A stretch of DNA of 64,000 nt from Emydura subglobosa (GCA_007922225.1 ML679968.1:10422399-10486398), one strand, 5' to 3'; numbered from the stretch's first letter, positions 35,541-46,089 are shown. Program-made: numbers and translations. The notes: generated by a model from the letters alone, not told the origin.

Positions 35541-37739
35541 TAGTTCAGTTCCTAGTAGACAGGTGTACGAAAGCCATAACAAAGCTAATTGTAAAACTGT
35601 AAGTATTGGCAGTTGCAGTACAGAGCCCAGGAGAACAGAGAATCAGACACCCTAGGGATAATGTTTACTATTCAGTGCTGAGACACAATAAAAGGGTGGC
35701 ATGGACAATGCTGCTGTGTGTTATATGTATGGAGATAAAACTTCAGTCTCCCAGACCTTAAGTCTGCCAACCTTTATCAGCATTAAATTCACTGTACACA
35801 TTTAAAATAAAAAAATGGAAAATGTGAATACAATTAAATTATCACTTGCTCTACAAAATTCATTTCTCCCTGAGACCTTCCCCGCTCCAGTGCAGTATGT
35901 GCTTAATTTATGTAACCACCTTTGGAGCTTGCTAGCTCCTGGAACACTGAACGGAGCCTCTGGGGTCCTATCCTCTAGACTACAGCAATAATGGATCCAG
36001 AGCTTCTGGACACCAGCTCCCAGCCTGCTTAGGGTCTGGGGGCAGGGACAGAATAGACTGGAAATTCCTACCAAAGCCATTGTGGAGCTTTGGTTGGAGA
36101 GATTTATATAGACAGTTTGCTAGGCCAGTGAGGAGCCAGGATTGCTCAGTCCCTGTATGGGAGGGGAGGCAGAGCAATCTGTTGCTTGGATAATAGATGG
36201 AGATGATGAAGTTCCAGTAGTACACTGGTGAATAGAAGTTGGGTTAAAAGAATGAATTGTTATCCAAGGAATTACAATAGGAATTCTTTTCATTGCACTG
36301 GGGTACATGCAGGGTAAATTCAGGAAGTTAAATAGGAAAGATCAAGTAACTCCACAGCCTAGAGGGATGGCAGATGATGAAACTGGCCAATATGTAAGTA
36401 TGAGGTCCACAGCAGAAGCTATGTTAGGAATCAGAGTGTCCCTATGCTGCACTTATAACTACACAATCAGAATCAATCCATTAGGTCCCTGAGCCTCCAA
36501 GTTGGGAGATTGAGATTGGCTCCAGAACTTCCCCATCCACCCCATATTAACCATCCACCCCATATTGTTTATGATGCAGTTCAATAACAATCACCCCATC
36601 AAATGGGGGACTTATAGCCCATAGAGCTATCTTAGCATTTTATTTTACATAGCAGTAATACAAGGAACCTACAGGCCCATATCCTGTAAAATATGAGTTT
36701 AAGCAGTAGGCATATGGCATAAGTAAAGCATAAGGCTTTGAGGTTTATGACCTTTAGCATAGATAAAATAGCCTGAAAGTTATCCTGAATTTTGGTGGAC
36801 TGCGAATAACTTGCTTAATAGGGAAATTTGTACATAACAATACCAGGGAACCGCAGGAACACTGAACTAATACCAAAGTTGAATATCTTAGGATAAAATT
36901 GTTGGCAGATGTTTAACCACAAACTTGCTTTAGTAATGAGTTGTTGTATATGTAATAAACTAAAGGCATTAATATGCTAATTTATAGAATAAAGGCACCC
37001 CAAGATTATTAGGATGAGGAATTAGAAATGGACATAGGAGGCTGGGCATCATCACAATCCCCAGGCCTTATAATAGGCCAGGCCACAATGTAGAGGGTCA
37101 TTCAATTGTTGGCCTTCGGTCATCGGGTTTGCTGAGCTGGATTTGGACCATCTGACGTGATTGGCATGCCAAGAACAGAGCGGGTTATTTGTCCCTCACT
37201 ACAAGATCCCCAAGAAAGGGTGTGGATATATAATTATATGAACATATGCAAGGAATGATACCAAAGATATCCCTAATTCTATGTTTCTGCTATTTGTTTA
37301 TGTGATTTAGAGCTTTCTTGTCTTTACTGATTGTGCTAAGAAAAGTGGCTAAGTGTTTGCTTTGCCCTTAATGTGAGTGTCTTTCCTGTACACACCAGGG
37401 TTCCTCACCAAATACTGAACTAGTTGATTTTTATTCCATAGTATCTGATTCTGGGACTGGAACCCTGTTACCTCCAGCTCTTTAAATTAGTATTAATTGG
37501 CAACCAAGAACAATTATCAATCGCTAAAGATTCAGGCTACAATCTCTCTTTTTTTTATGCCAACCAATGCTCACAGGACTGAAGCACTTGTCTAGAACTT
37601 ATCCTCAATGTCCCATCTTTCTGGAACAGTGCTAGGGAGGGAACTGGGTGTCTGTGTACAGTGGGAACACAGGGATGTGGCAAATATCAATATCTTTAAG
37701 TTCACTAAAGTTCACTCATTTTAGTATTTAGGCTTCTAG
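35541..37739. other. No gene recognised
   Basis: About 2.2 kb without a convincing frame or named repeat. A 16-bp direct repeat (ccatccaccccatatt) occurs twice at about 36533 and 36551. The rest is unique-looking. Confidence 0.4.
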
Positions 37740-38763
37740 CATTTGCGTACAAAGCACATACTAAATTTGTCAATATTTAGTTGTCTGCCTTCACGTTATG
37801 TAACTAAATGGGATTCTTTTTTGTCTGTCTGTTTCTCTTCAGCTCATACCTGTACTTTATCAACACCTATCTTCTCCTCTTTGCTAGAATATAGCATATT
37901 TCCTTTAATATATCCTCCCCTAAGGGATGTCTCTGTTTGAACCATGTGCTTCTCCACACCGATCAGCTTTCCCCTAGCACATAGTTTAAAAACTCCTCTA
38001 AAACCTCTATAATTTTATATTCCAGCAATCTAGTTTTAGTTCAGGTGGAGTCCATCTTTTCTGCATAGACTCTTTCTTTCCAAAAAGCTTCCTGTATTCC
38101 TAACAAATCTAAATCCTTCCTCTCAGTTACATCATCTCATCTATAAATTGTGAGACTGCAGTTCTGCCTGTCTACCTGGTCCTGCGCATGGAACTGGAAA
38201 CATTTGAAAGAATGCCACCATGTAGGTCCTGGACTTTAATCTCTTACCTAATAGCCTACCTCACTCCTACCTTTCTCTATGTCATTGGTACCTACATGTA
38301 CCACTACCACATGCCCCATCCCAGAACTGAACATAGGTCTGCTAACACAGGCAATGTGTGTGTGGGGGGGGGGGAGGGGGAGGGTGCGTTATGCAGGGTC
38401 ACATGCCCCCTCATATTGCTTGATCATGTGATGTGGCTGGGCCCTCTTCCTGAATTGCAGCTGAGCTGGCAAGCTGCAAACTATGTTGGGCAGGGAGAGG
38501 CAGGAGGAACAGCTGGGAGCTGCAGGGGTGTGGCCACAGCTTTCCGGGAGGGGAGCTGCCTCTGAAGAGGTGTGACTTGAACTGATCCAGAGCTGTGCAC
38601 TCCCACCATCAGCAGGCATGGGTTATCTCTGGTGCTAGATGTCTCAAGAGCTCTGCATCCTTCATACCCAGCAAACAATTCACCATCCAGTTCTCCCAGT
38701 CATCACAAAACCAATAATTGAATACCCCATTACTATTACTTGTCTCTTCCTAATAACTGGGTG
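37740..38763 (-). pseudogene. CR1-type LINE ORF1, esterase part (interrupted)
   Basis: Read on the minus strand, an SGNH-type block III is visible at about 38270-38298 as VHVGTNDI. Block I at about 38710-38740 reads RQVIVMGYSII, so GDS has become GYS. Between them the distance is about 200-280 bp longer than in the copy at 15055-15905, and a GC-rich stretch (38358-38637) fills it, probably a separate insertion. Stops follow block III. The 5' half of the same ORF1 lies at 39832-40570, beyond the GC-rich element. Confidence 0.65.
38358..38637. repeat. GC-rich insert inside CR1 ORF1 (candidate)
   Basis: It starts with (GT)n and a run of G bases (about 38355-38375) and continues with GC-rich sequence ending near 'ggttatctctggtgctag'. 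Normal ORF1-like sequence resumes at 'atgtctcaagagctctgcat'. The insert nature is inferred from the spacing of the ORF1 motifs on either side. No target duplication was resolved. Confidence 0.4.
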
Positions 38764-39026
38764 TAGGATGGGTGGCCGTCCCTCCCTGTCAGTTTCGGAG
38801 GGAGGCCACACCCACTCCCTACCCTGTTCCAGCAGGCACTGGTCCAGCCCGGGTCACGGGAACAGTCTCCGGGCTCAGGCGGGGCAGCCCAAAGATGATA
38901 GCCTAAGTTACAACGGGCCACAAATTGTCCAGCGCCCCCAAATGGGGAAGCTCATAGTCCAGAGGCCCCAGGCGGGGTGGTCAGGGAAGGGGGAGAGGGA
39001 TGCACCCGACTCCATTGCATCCTATC

Positions 39027-39476
39027 CTAGGTCCCTAGCAGTGGCAGAGGGGTATGCCACAGAGTCAGAGAGGTTCCAACCGCAACACGCTGACTCACTG
39101 TCCGGTTCCCCAGTCCCCGGATCGAGTGGCCCCTCCCCTGGGCTACTTCCTTCCCGCTTTCCCTGGGTATCTGGTGTGCCACCGTCCAGTCAACCTCGTC
39201 GGGGTAGGCACCCAGAGGCAGGCTGCAAAACTCCTCGATATTGTCGGGGGGTAGTAGGTCAGGCAACTCAGCGGGGAGGTCGACGGGAGGCAGTTCCTCC
39301 AGGTCCAGTCCTGTCAGGGCCCGCACCTCATCATCGTTCTCTGGCAACTCCAAGGGCAACTCCTCCAAGTCTGGCCCAGGTATGGCCACCTCCTCCTCGT
39401 CTGCGTCCGGCAGCTCCTCCAGGTCCTGGGCTCTCTGGATCACTGGGTCCGGCGGGGTGGTCAGATCTGGGGGCAC
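39027..39476 (-). CDS. Acidic DLEELP-repeat frame, start uncertain
   Basis: A minus-strand open frame of 149 codons has an Asp/Glu/Pro-rich N-terminal half. DLEELP appears three times (at about residues 18, 35 and 57), with DADEEE and NDDEV between. The C-terminal part (NIEEFCSLPLGAYPDEVDW, then VAHQIP) is not acidic. The first in-frame candidate codon is GTG; no ATG sits at this start, and the frame stays open upstream towards the tetranucleotide array. I recognise no family. It may be part of a retroelement gag leader or an artefact of GC-rich DNA. It follows the TATA box by about 230 bp. Confidence 0.35.
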   Translation of the reverse strand: MPPDLTTPPDPVIQRAQDLEELPDADEEEVAIPGPDLEELPLELPENDDEVRALTGLDLEELPPVDLPAELPDLLPPDNIEEFCSLPLGAYPDEVDWTVAHQIPRESGKEVAQGRGHSIRGLGNRTVSQRVAVGTSLTLWHTPLPLLGT

Positions 39477-39498
39477 CTCTGGGACCCAGGCTGCTCTC

Positions 39499-39500
<2 letters not shown>

Positions 39501-39528
<28 letters not shown>
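39501..39528. repeat. (CTTG)n tetranucleotide array
   Basis: Five CTTG units followed by two CTTA units on the plus strand (CAAG/TAAG on the minus strand). Confidence 0.9.
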
Positions 39529-39530
<2 letters not shown>

Positions 39531-39550
39531 TTCTCACTCACTCGCCAGCA

Positions 39551-39583
39551 CCCGGACCCGGACCCGGACCCGGACCCGGACCC
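39551..39583. repeat. (CCCGGA)n hexanucleotide array
   Basis: Five perfect CCCGGA units plus a partial one. In two plus-strand frames they encode Asp-Pro or Arg-Thr dipeptide runs, which create long spurious frames. Confidence 0.9.
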
Positions 39584-39704
39584 AGGCCCGGCTCAGGCCC
39601 AGGCCTTGGTCTGCTTACCCGGGTACCAGGCTGCAGGCAGCTCTGGAGAGTGGAGAAGGATGTTCCCTCCAGGAGCTGGCCACCGACTGAGCTCCTGGGC
39701 CTCT

Positions 39705-39712
39705 CTTTTATA
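39705..39712 (-). promoter_or_regulatory. TATA box with ETS- and Sp1-like words
   Basis: TATAAAAG on the minus strand. GGAAGT words lie at about 39713-39718 and 39732-39738 on the minus strand (CCCGGAAGTG) and at 39751-39756 on the plus strand. A GC box (GGGGGCGGAGCC, minus) lies at about 39761-39772. The arrangement resembles a compact Pol II promoter reading toward lower coordinates. Confidence 0.55.
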
Positions 39713-39831
39713 CTTCCTGTCCCACCCCCTCACTTCCGGGTGGGCAGACAGGAAGTCTCTGGCTCCGCCCCCACAGGCCCAGCCTGTTTCTCCCTGTCAG
39801 TTTCGGAAGGAGACCACACCCACTCACTGCA

Positions 39832-40570
39832 TTGGGGTATCCACCCACAGAGGGGTATCATCACTGCAAAAGGTTACCATGAAATCATCTGGAAGGAAGC
39901 TCCCAACTATGGGATTGTTTCCTTTAATTCCTGCTTGAGGTTCTCCTTCTCTGAGACTGTCATCCTCCTCAACAGCACAGATGCTGTCAGACTGGGGGTG
40001 GGACCATTCTACTGAGTCCCTGAAAGTCTTGCCTATGTACGTCTCTGTGTCCCTTAGCACCTCCAGTTCAGCCGCTCTGGTCTCAAGACCCTGTACTAAG
40101 TCTCTGAGGGCCACAAGTTGCTTCTATTAAATGCACTCATATGGCACCTGCCCACAAGGCAGGTGATCATAATGCTTCATTCAGCACTGTAAACTGGATA
40201 GCCACCATTCTGCTGCTGGACTTCTGCCTGCATTATGTTTGTTTGTTCACTAGCTCCTCTGGTTGCTTAAGAGTTTGATTTTTAAACCTCTGTTATTCTT
40301 GAATTAGTTCCACACCCTTGTCAAGAGATCCTAAAGGGATTAGGAATCAAAGGATAGCAGGTTTGAACCTCGTTAGTAAGCTCTTAGTCTTGCAGGCCGC
40401 TAGGTTCAGCACACAGCCCTCAAAACAGACCACACTGTAAACGTCAATCAAGCAAGCACATAAAAAGCAAGCACACAACAAACAAACTAGCAGATAAACT
40501 CACCCCAAGAGTCATATAGTCATTCCTCCTTCACCTGGAGAACTCTGAGGCAATTCTGCAGAGATGCAAG
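39832..40570 (-). pseudogene. CR1 ORF1, N-terminal part (coiled coil)
   Basis: The minus-strand frame 39824-40114 gives ALRDLVQGLETRAAELEVL and then a motif 'ETYIGKTFRDSVEWSHPQSD', characteristic of CR1 ORF1 after its zinc-knuckle region. Upstream (to about 40570) the text 'gcaggtttgaacctcgtta' and 'cagcacacagccctcaaaac' resembles CR1 5' sequence. The frame is interrupted by the GC-rich element at 38785-39828 and continues in the esterase part at 37740-38763. Confidence 0.7.
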
Positions 40571-40712
40571 TGGGGAAGATGGACAGGATATTCTGAAGAA
40601 GATTACAAAGGAAGGAGAAGTGTAGGGAGGGGAAGAAATGAGGTTTGAAGGGAAAGGAAAATCATGAACGATAGGAGGAAGTTGGCCTATGAAGTGTAGA
40701 TTGAAACATGAA

Positions 40713-40779
40713 GGCCTAATCCAAAGTTTACTGAAGTCAATGGAAGGTTCCTATTGACTTCAATGGGATTTGAATTAGC
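40713..40779. repeat. Short hairpin repeat
   Basis: 'ggcctaatccaaag' and 'actgaagtcaatgg' are followed by their near reverse complements (attgacttcaatggg, atttgaattagc). The folded arm is about 28 bp. Related hairpins occur at 51017 and 56768. Confidence 0.6.
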
Positions 40780-40785
40780 TGTTCA

Positions 40786-42127
40786 CTCAGAAGTTCTGCA
40801 AATGGCCAATAGCTCCTAGACTTTATATGGATGCTTTCACAAGAGGTCATTATAGCTGACAACACAACTAGGTAAAGAGCCAGAAAATAAGTGCAAAACT
40901 TGGTTTGGCTTTATTTTAACAATGAGCAACTCTAAGTCCATTTTTTAACATTATAATGAAAATGTCACTCTGTTCTAAGAAATGTTCATGTTTTGCAGAA
41001 ACAATTTTTTTTAATTAGTAAAACTTACAATTTTACCACAAACATATCAAGAACTGAAACCAGAATTTTCACACATAAATCAGCAACTTGATACCAAGTT
41101 GACAGGCACTTTAGAAATATCAAAGATAGGATTTATCTGCAATATCTAGGTTCCTGTCTTCTTTCCAATGCATTAGAAAAGTTCACAGCATGCTCAATAA
41201 CTATAATCTCTATGAGACTAAATATATTAGCTTAATTGTAGTTACCAAGAAAATGATACTCAAATAATTACTTTTCTTTCTTTTGAAAGCCACCTTTTCA
41301 TTTTATTTGGAGGACTTGCTGACTGAGGCCCATTAAAGCAAACTAGCAGCTGTAATGTCACTGTGCCCTTTCTAAATCTGTGGCATGCCATTAAGATTAT
41401 CTATCTTTTAGGTTTTATAAGAGAGAATGTGTAGTTCAAATAGGGTTTCTTAGAAAATAATAAAGGGCTCTAGGACTTCAGAGCTAACTCTGTGCCACAA
41501 ATGAGCCATCAGAGAACTTTGGTCTTATTAGCTCAGATGCAAATGAGGCTAATTGGCTGTGCATTGCCTTTAATTCTGTGCATATGGGTATAAAAAGCTA
41601 TTTGAGTTGTACAGTACTCAAGTCATGTCTGGAGGAGAAATTTCGAGCCTCTGCAGCAGATGTTATGTTTATTTTGAACTCTAAATGTTAATATCGGTGT
41701 GCACATCAGAGACAATTTGGAGCTGACAACATTAATGCAGCTAATTGACTAAATGACCAGGATTTCAGTGGAGCTCTGTGTGGGCATAGGAATCTGCCCA
41801 CACAGATCAGATCGCAGGAATGTGGCCTAAATTTCAAGTCCAGACACTCATTTTGAAAGGAATAATTTTATCTTCACATTTTTTCCCCACATGATTTTGG
41901 TTTTAAGTGATTTGAATGTTCATTAATAATTTGACAGTTCTCGAGAAGATGAAATCCTCTTATGAGACACAAGATAAACACAGCTGGACAGCAGCAATAC
42001 AAACTTTTAACCCATGCTGTCCAACCAATGTGCCTCATTCACGAATTGGAGAGACCACCATCCTGAAAGAGTGGTTCATTTTATATAAACATTAAACCTG
42101 GCCTTCTCTGCTTAGAATGCCAACCAG
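40786..42127. other. No gene; candidate conserved non-coding DNA
   Basis: No coding frame. The stretch from about 41280 to 41960 is rich in ATTA/TAAT and octamer words (for example 'cagatgcaaatgaggctaat' at 41537-41556), with few signs of repeats. It looks like unique, possibly constrained sequence. Constraint cannot be shown from one sequence. Confidence 0.35.
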
Positions 42128-42245
42128 GGTTGCATACATTGGAAAAACACTTGTCAGGGATAGTCTAGATAATGCTTGATCTTGCATTGAGTGGAGGGGA
42201 CTGGACTAGAAGATCTCTCGAGATCTCTTCCAGTTCTATGATTTA
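42128..42245 (+). mobile_element. CR1 3' end fragment
   Basis: 'aaacacttgtcagggatagt', 'gatcttgcattgagtggagg', 'ggactggactagaagatct' and the ending 'tccagttctatgattt' are the last 120 bp of a CR1 3' UTR, of the same kind as 25870-25990. Confidence 0.85.
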
Positions 42246-42289
42246 TTTGTAAGGTTGACATTAGCCCACTGATGATAGAGAGACAAGAT

Positions 42290-42480
42290 GGTTGAGTGAT
42301 TAGTCTGCTTATCTAGATATCTGTTCCACTATGGACTTTCTGTGTGACCATGGGCAAATTGTTTAATCTCTGCATTCCTCAGCTCCCCATCTGTAAAATG
42401 GGGCTGATAGCATTTCTTACCTCACAACTGTGCAGTGAAGATAAAGATTATGCTCAGGTAATAGGGGCTACCAAATTTAT
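42290..42480 (+). mobile_element. MIR-type SINE fragment
   Basis: The core reads 'gaccatgggcaaattgttta', 'atctctgcattcctcagctc' and 'catctgtaaaatggggctg'. This is the MIR core and head region. The tail is short and diverged. Confidence 0.8.
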
Positions 42481-42599
42481 TTCACATAAATAGCTTCCAC
42501 TTACTACTAAACTGTTACCTCCCACTGTTACCTGAATACTGTTACCTCCCATTGTTAAAAGGTAGAATTAATTATTCCTCTTTGAATCTTTTCTTTTGT

Positions 42600-43323
42600 T
42601 AAGAGCAGGGACGCTGCTTCTGTGTCATAAGAAGGTTTTCCCATGAGCTGAAAGGTGAAAGTCACTAAAAGATGAAATCACTGAAGGAACTGGAAAACCT
42701 TGACTCACAACCAGCAGAGAGGATCCAGCCGGGCCTCGATGTGGCGGGAGTCAGCAGCGGTCATCGCGAGCAAGCAGATGGGAAGAGCCAGCAGCAGTCG
42801 GTGCCAGCAGACAGCAGGAGCCAGCAGCGGTCAGCACTTGCAGACGGCAGGAGCCAGCAGTGGGGACTTGGCGAGTCCCAGAGGTGGCAGGAGATAGCAG
42901 CGGAGGGGGCCTGGTCAAGCCTGCGTCCATCAGGAGCCTGCAAAAGGGGACTGGCTGCACCGCAATCAAGAGGTGGGCACTGCAACAACAATGATCAGTA
43001 CGGGGGACAGCAAGAAGGGAGAGCTGAAGGACAGGCCCATGTATTCTGGGGTGGGTTCAGCTCACTGAGTTCATGAATCCTGTTTGCACCGTTTCTGCTG
43101 TGTTACTGCCTTCCTGTTATTAAAAGGTTTACTTTCTATACTCAGACTCTGTGCTTGTGAGAGGGGAAGTATTGCCCCTTTGGGGCAGTCAGGGGATACT
43201 GTGTGATTTCCCAGGTGACTGTGTGGGGACTCAAGCTGGTTTGGTGTTGTGTCATTGACAGGAACCCCTAGATATAGAACCTGGCCCTTTGCTGCTGCCA
43301 GCTTTGCCTGGCAAAGGGGTTAC
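42600..43323 (-). repeat. LTR-type repeat with degenerate minisatellite
   Basis: The right end on the minus strand begins tgtaacccctttgccaggca at 43323. From memory this is the start of a turtle LTR-type repeat. The left half holds 'gcaggagccagcag' units (about 42805-42870) at intervals of some 30-45 bp. The word 'attaaaaggtttactttcta' matches the pattern found in the other LTR-like blocks. Frames of 65-134 codons here are artefacts of this repeat. Confidence 0.45.
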
Positions 43324-44190
43324 ATTTTTTGGAGGGGGAGGGGTGTGCTCTCCCTCCCAGTCCCTTCATTTAGGGGAATGAGGTTCACAGATATTATTTT
43401 CCAGACCCTTCCCCTTCAATTTTCCTTTCCTAATTCCTTTCAGAAGGGGGTTGTTTCTTCCTCTAACCCCCAGACTGCTCTTTCCCAGCTGAAGTAAGGT
43501 TGCTCCTCTTTGAGGGAGGAAGTTTTGCTACTCATCTTTTGGGGTGTAGGATGAGAAAGAGGCAGATATTTCTGTGCTCCTCACCCCAGTCTTAATGGGG
43601 CTGCTGTAGCCTCTGTAGCCCAGGCTACTCCCATGCTGTCCAAAGATGTCAGTGTCTACTTGGTCAAATGCAGGCTGTGGCTATAAAAATAAAAAAAATG
43701 AAGGTCAGTCATGATTCCCTAAAATATAAAAAAAATCCATAACAAAATGTATGTTTATTTATTTGCCTAAGTCTGAGACTGAGCATTGATATCAGTGAAT
43801 ACAACCACACTTGAAAACTAAAACTTGTGATGAGGCAAAGACAGTGAAAGGAACTAATTAGAGGTACATGCACAAGGTGAAGTGGTATTCACAGTTCAAA
43901 TGAAGAGAGAGAAGGTGATGTGATTGTGTATGTATTAATGCACTGCAAGTTCATAGTATATGCTGCAGAATGTAGCCATGAAAAGATATAATTGCAGGTC
44001 TGACTAATTAGTGACAGACTGGTAAACACTTCACTGAAAACGTAAAGAGGATGGTTATTTTTCATGAAGAAGTGTCAAAAATAGACACAGTCAAATATAA
44101 ACTGGAATTAAAAAACATCTGATCAGTATCAATAGCTGCAATGAGATAAACAGAATAAACACATCTTACAGGAAGAGTACTAGATAAATA
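43324..44190. other. No feature recognised
   Basis: Unique-looking sequence. A short C/T-rich stretch (43340-43480) follows the LTR-type repeat and may still belong to it. Confidence 0.35.
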
Positions 44191-44194
44191 TTAA

Positions 44195-45150
44195 GAGACT
44201 CATGGATTTTAAGACCAGAAAAGACCATTAGATTATTTCATCTGACCTTCTGTATAACACAGGCAATAGAATATTGCAGTTAATCTTGCACTGATCCCCA
44301 AAACTGGTCTTCCAGGCATATCTTCCAGAAAGGCTTCCAATCTGAATTTGAAGATATCAATAGATGGAGACACCACCACTTCCCTTGATGGTTTGTTCAC
44401 CCTCACTGTTAAAAATGTGTACCTTCTTTCTAATGTGAATTTTCCTGGTTTTAGTTTCCAGCCATCATTCTTATTATGCCCTTTATTATCTGATATTTTC
44501 TCCCTGTGAAAGTACTTAAATGCTTTGATAAAGTCATTTCTCAGTCTTCTTTTTGATAAGCTAAGGGCTAGTCTAAAACTTACAGAGAACTCTCCCATCA
44601 ACATAATAAAACCTAAACGACCGTCTCCTGCCGACATAGCACTGTCCACATTAGTGTTTATGGTGGCAAAAATTATGTCAGTCAGGGGTGTGTTTTTTCA
44701 CAGACCCTTGAGCGACAGAAGTTTTGCTTGCATATGTGCTAGTATAGACAAAGCCTAAAAAAATTGAACTCTTTTAAGACTCTCACTGTAAGGCATTTTC
44801 TCCACCCTTTGAATCACTTTTGTGTTTTTCTGCACCCTTTCCAATTTTATCAATATCCTTTTTAAAACGTAGACACCAGAACAGTACACAGTATTCTAGT
44901 ATCAGTACTGGAATAGATTCATAAAGTCTCCTCCTCACTCCTGCTTACTAGTCTGCTTTTTATATATCCAAGGATCACATTAGCTCTTTTTGCCACAGTG
45001 TCACACTGGGGGCTCATTGTGAGCTGTTTGTCCACTGTGACCCCAAAATCCTTTTCAGAGTCATTGCTGTCCAGGATAGAATTCTCTATTCTGTAGGGAT
45101 GGCCTGCCTTCTTTGTTCCTAAATGTATGACTTTATAGGTGGCGATCTGA
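44195..45150 (-). mobile_element. CR1 LINE, 3' part, with nested DNA transposon
   Basis: The minus-strand 3' half of a CR1: 3' UTR from about 44195, then RT C-terminal sequence (44500-45150) whose translation contains diverged RT end motifs. The element is interrupted at 44565-44755 by a small DNA transposon. It belongs to an older subfamily than the copy at 24200. Confidence 0.85.
44565..44755. mobile_element. Non-autonomous DNA transposon (Harbinger-like TSD)
   Basis: The ends gggctagtctaaaact and agtatagacaaagcc are imperfect inverted repeats, flanked by TAA at 44562-44564 and 44756-44758. Three-base TWA target duplications are the rule for PIF/Harbinger elements. The 191-bp body has an internal partial palindrome ('gtcaggggtgtg' and 'cagacccttgagcgac'). 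It is inserted in the CR1 at 44195-45150. Confidence 0.65.
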
Positions 45151-46089
45151 ACACATACCAGCTGAATAACCCAGTACAGTTCTTGTCTATCTAAACTCTT
45201 GACAGCACTATTGAGAGCTACTTGTTGTCATGCAAGGGTAGTCCTGCAAACAAAATTTGATGGAAAATAAATAGGGCTTTTCAAACAGCAGTAGACCTGG
45301 ATAATTTTTTTTAACATTTTAAACATTTCAATATTTTTTTTTAATGTTGAAAAAAAAATGGTAAAACAAAATGGAAAATTCCCCTCAAAGGGTAGGTTAA
45401 TAATTAATAAAATGCATAAATTAAAAAGTATGGAAATTACAGGATAAAGTGTTGCTCTTCCCTGAAACAAGCACTTAAATATTTTTAACGGTCTTGCTAG
45501 AATTTAAACCGAGGTGCAACTGTGTGTTTCGAGGGAACTCTAGCGTCAGGATTAAGATTGCTACCGGAATGTTATAACATTAATTTTCACATGTCTAGAT
45601 TTTGCTTAGAAAATATTTGAACTGAAAGAGGACTCTTTTCCTTCATAACGTAACTCCCTGTTTCCACAATGATAGTGATTTAATTTTATAAAATGTAATG
45701 AGTTAGTATGTCATTTTTGCCAGTGATTCTCACGGTAGCAATCTTAACTTTAGAGTAACTAAGATTTTGTCCGGGCATTCCATTACAATGAAAGTGGAGG
45801 ATCTGTGCATTGCCTTGTGCACTAGACTCTCCTAGCAACTTCTGAGCATATATCAGGAGGAGCAATACCTGTGAGCGTATAGAGGCTGTTACTGTGGGTA
45901 GGCTTAAGGTTTCCTTCATACAGAGCAGGTGCTGTTAAGTACAAGGTCTATATATTCACATCGCACTATTTTGTACTTAGTAATATGGAGAAGGTGCACT
46001 CCCACTGCATAACCTGACTAGTTGCTAAGGCATCCTCAATGCCAGATGGCCCCTCTCTACGTGTATCAATGACTCTTACCCAACTGTGT
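45151..46089. other. No gene; AT-rich patch
   Basis: At 45290-45400, runs of T and A with 'aacattttaaacatttcaat' may be a fragment of the AT-rich TIR family. The rest is not recognised. Confidence 0.35.

Larger units (their letters stand above)
38785..39828 (-). mobile_element. GC-rich element with promoter-like region and 36-bp direct repeats
   Basis: Near-identical 36-bp direct repeats (ctccctgtcagtttcgg..., 2 mismatches) lie at 38782-38818 and 39790-39826 and bound the element. On the minus strand the order is: GC box (ggggcggagcc), three GGAAGT ETS-like words, TATAAAAG at 39705-39712, a (GGGTCC)5 hexanucleotide run (39551-39580), an array of CAAG tetranucleotides (39501-39522), and the acidic frame at 39027-39476 with three DLEELP motifs. 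The neighbouring sequence on both sides is CR1 ORF1, so the element interrupts it. Class is unknown: LTR-type promoter remnant or a chimaeric element are both possible. Confidence 0.6.

Noticed and set aside
35157..35582. A 141-codon minus-strand frame
   Set aside because: It lies in the GC-rich repeat at 34870-35540, where stops are rare on both strands; no domain is seen.
36533..36566. Tandem 16-bp word as a target-site duplication
   Set aside because: The copies are only 2 bp apart with nothing between them; simple local duplication is enough.
38639..40015. A 458-codon open frame on the plus strand
   Set aside because: It runs antisense through CR1 ORF1 and the GC-rich insert. Its Gly/Pro repeats come from the CCCGGA array. 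The length follows from GC content and lack of stops, not from coding sequence.
42672..43076. A 134-codon plus-strand frame rich in Gln, Ser and Gly
   Set aside because: It is produced by the degenerate 'gcaggagccagcag' units of an LTR-type repeat.
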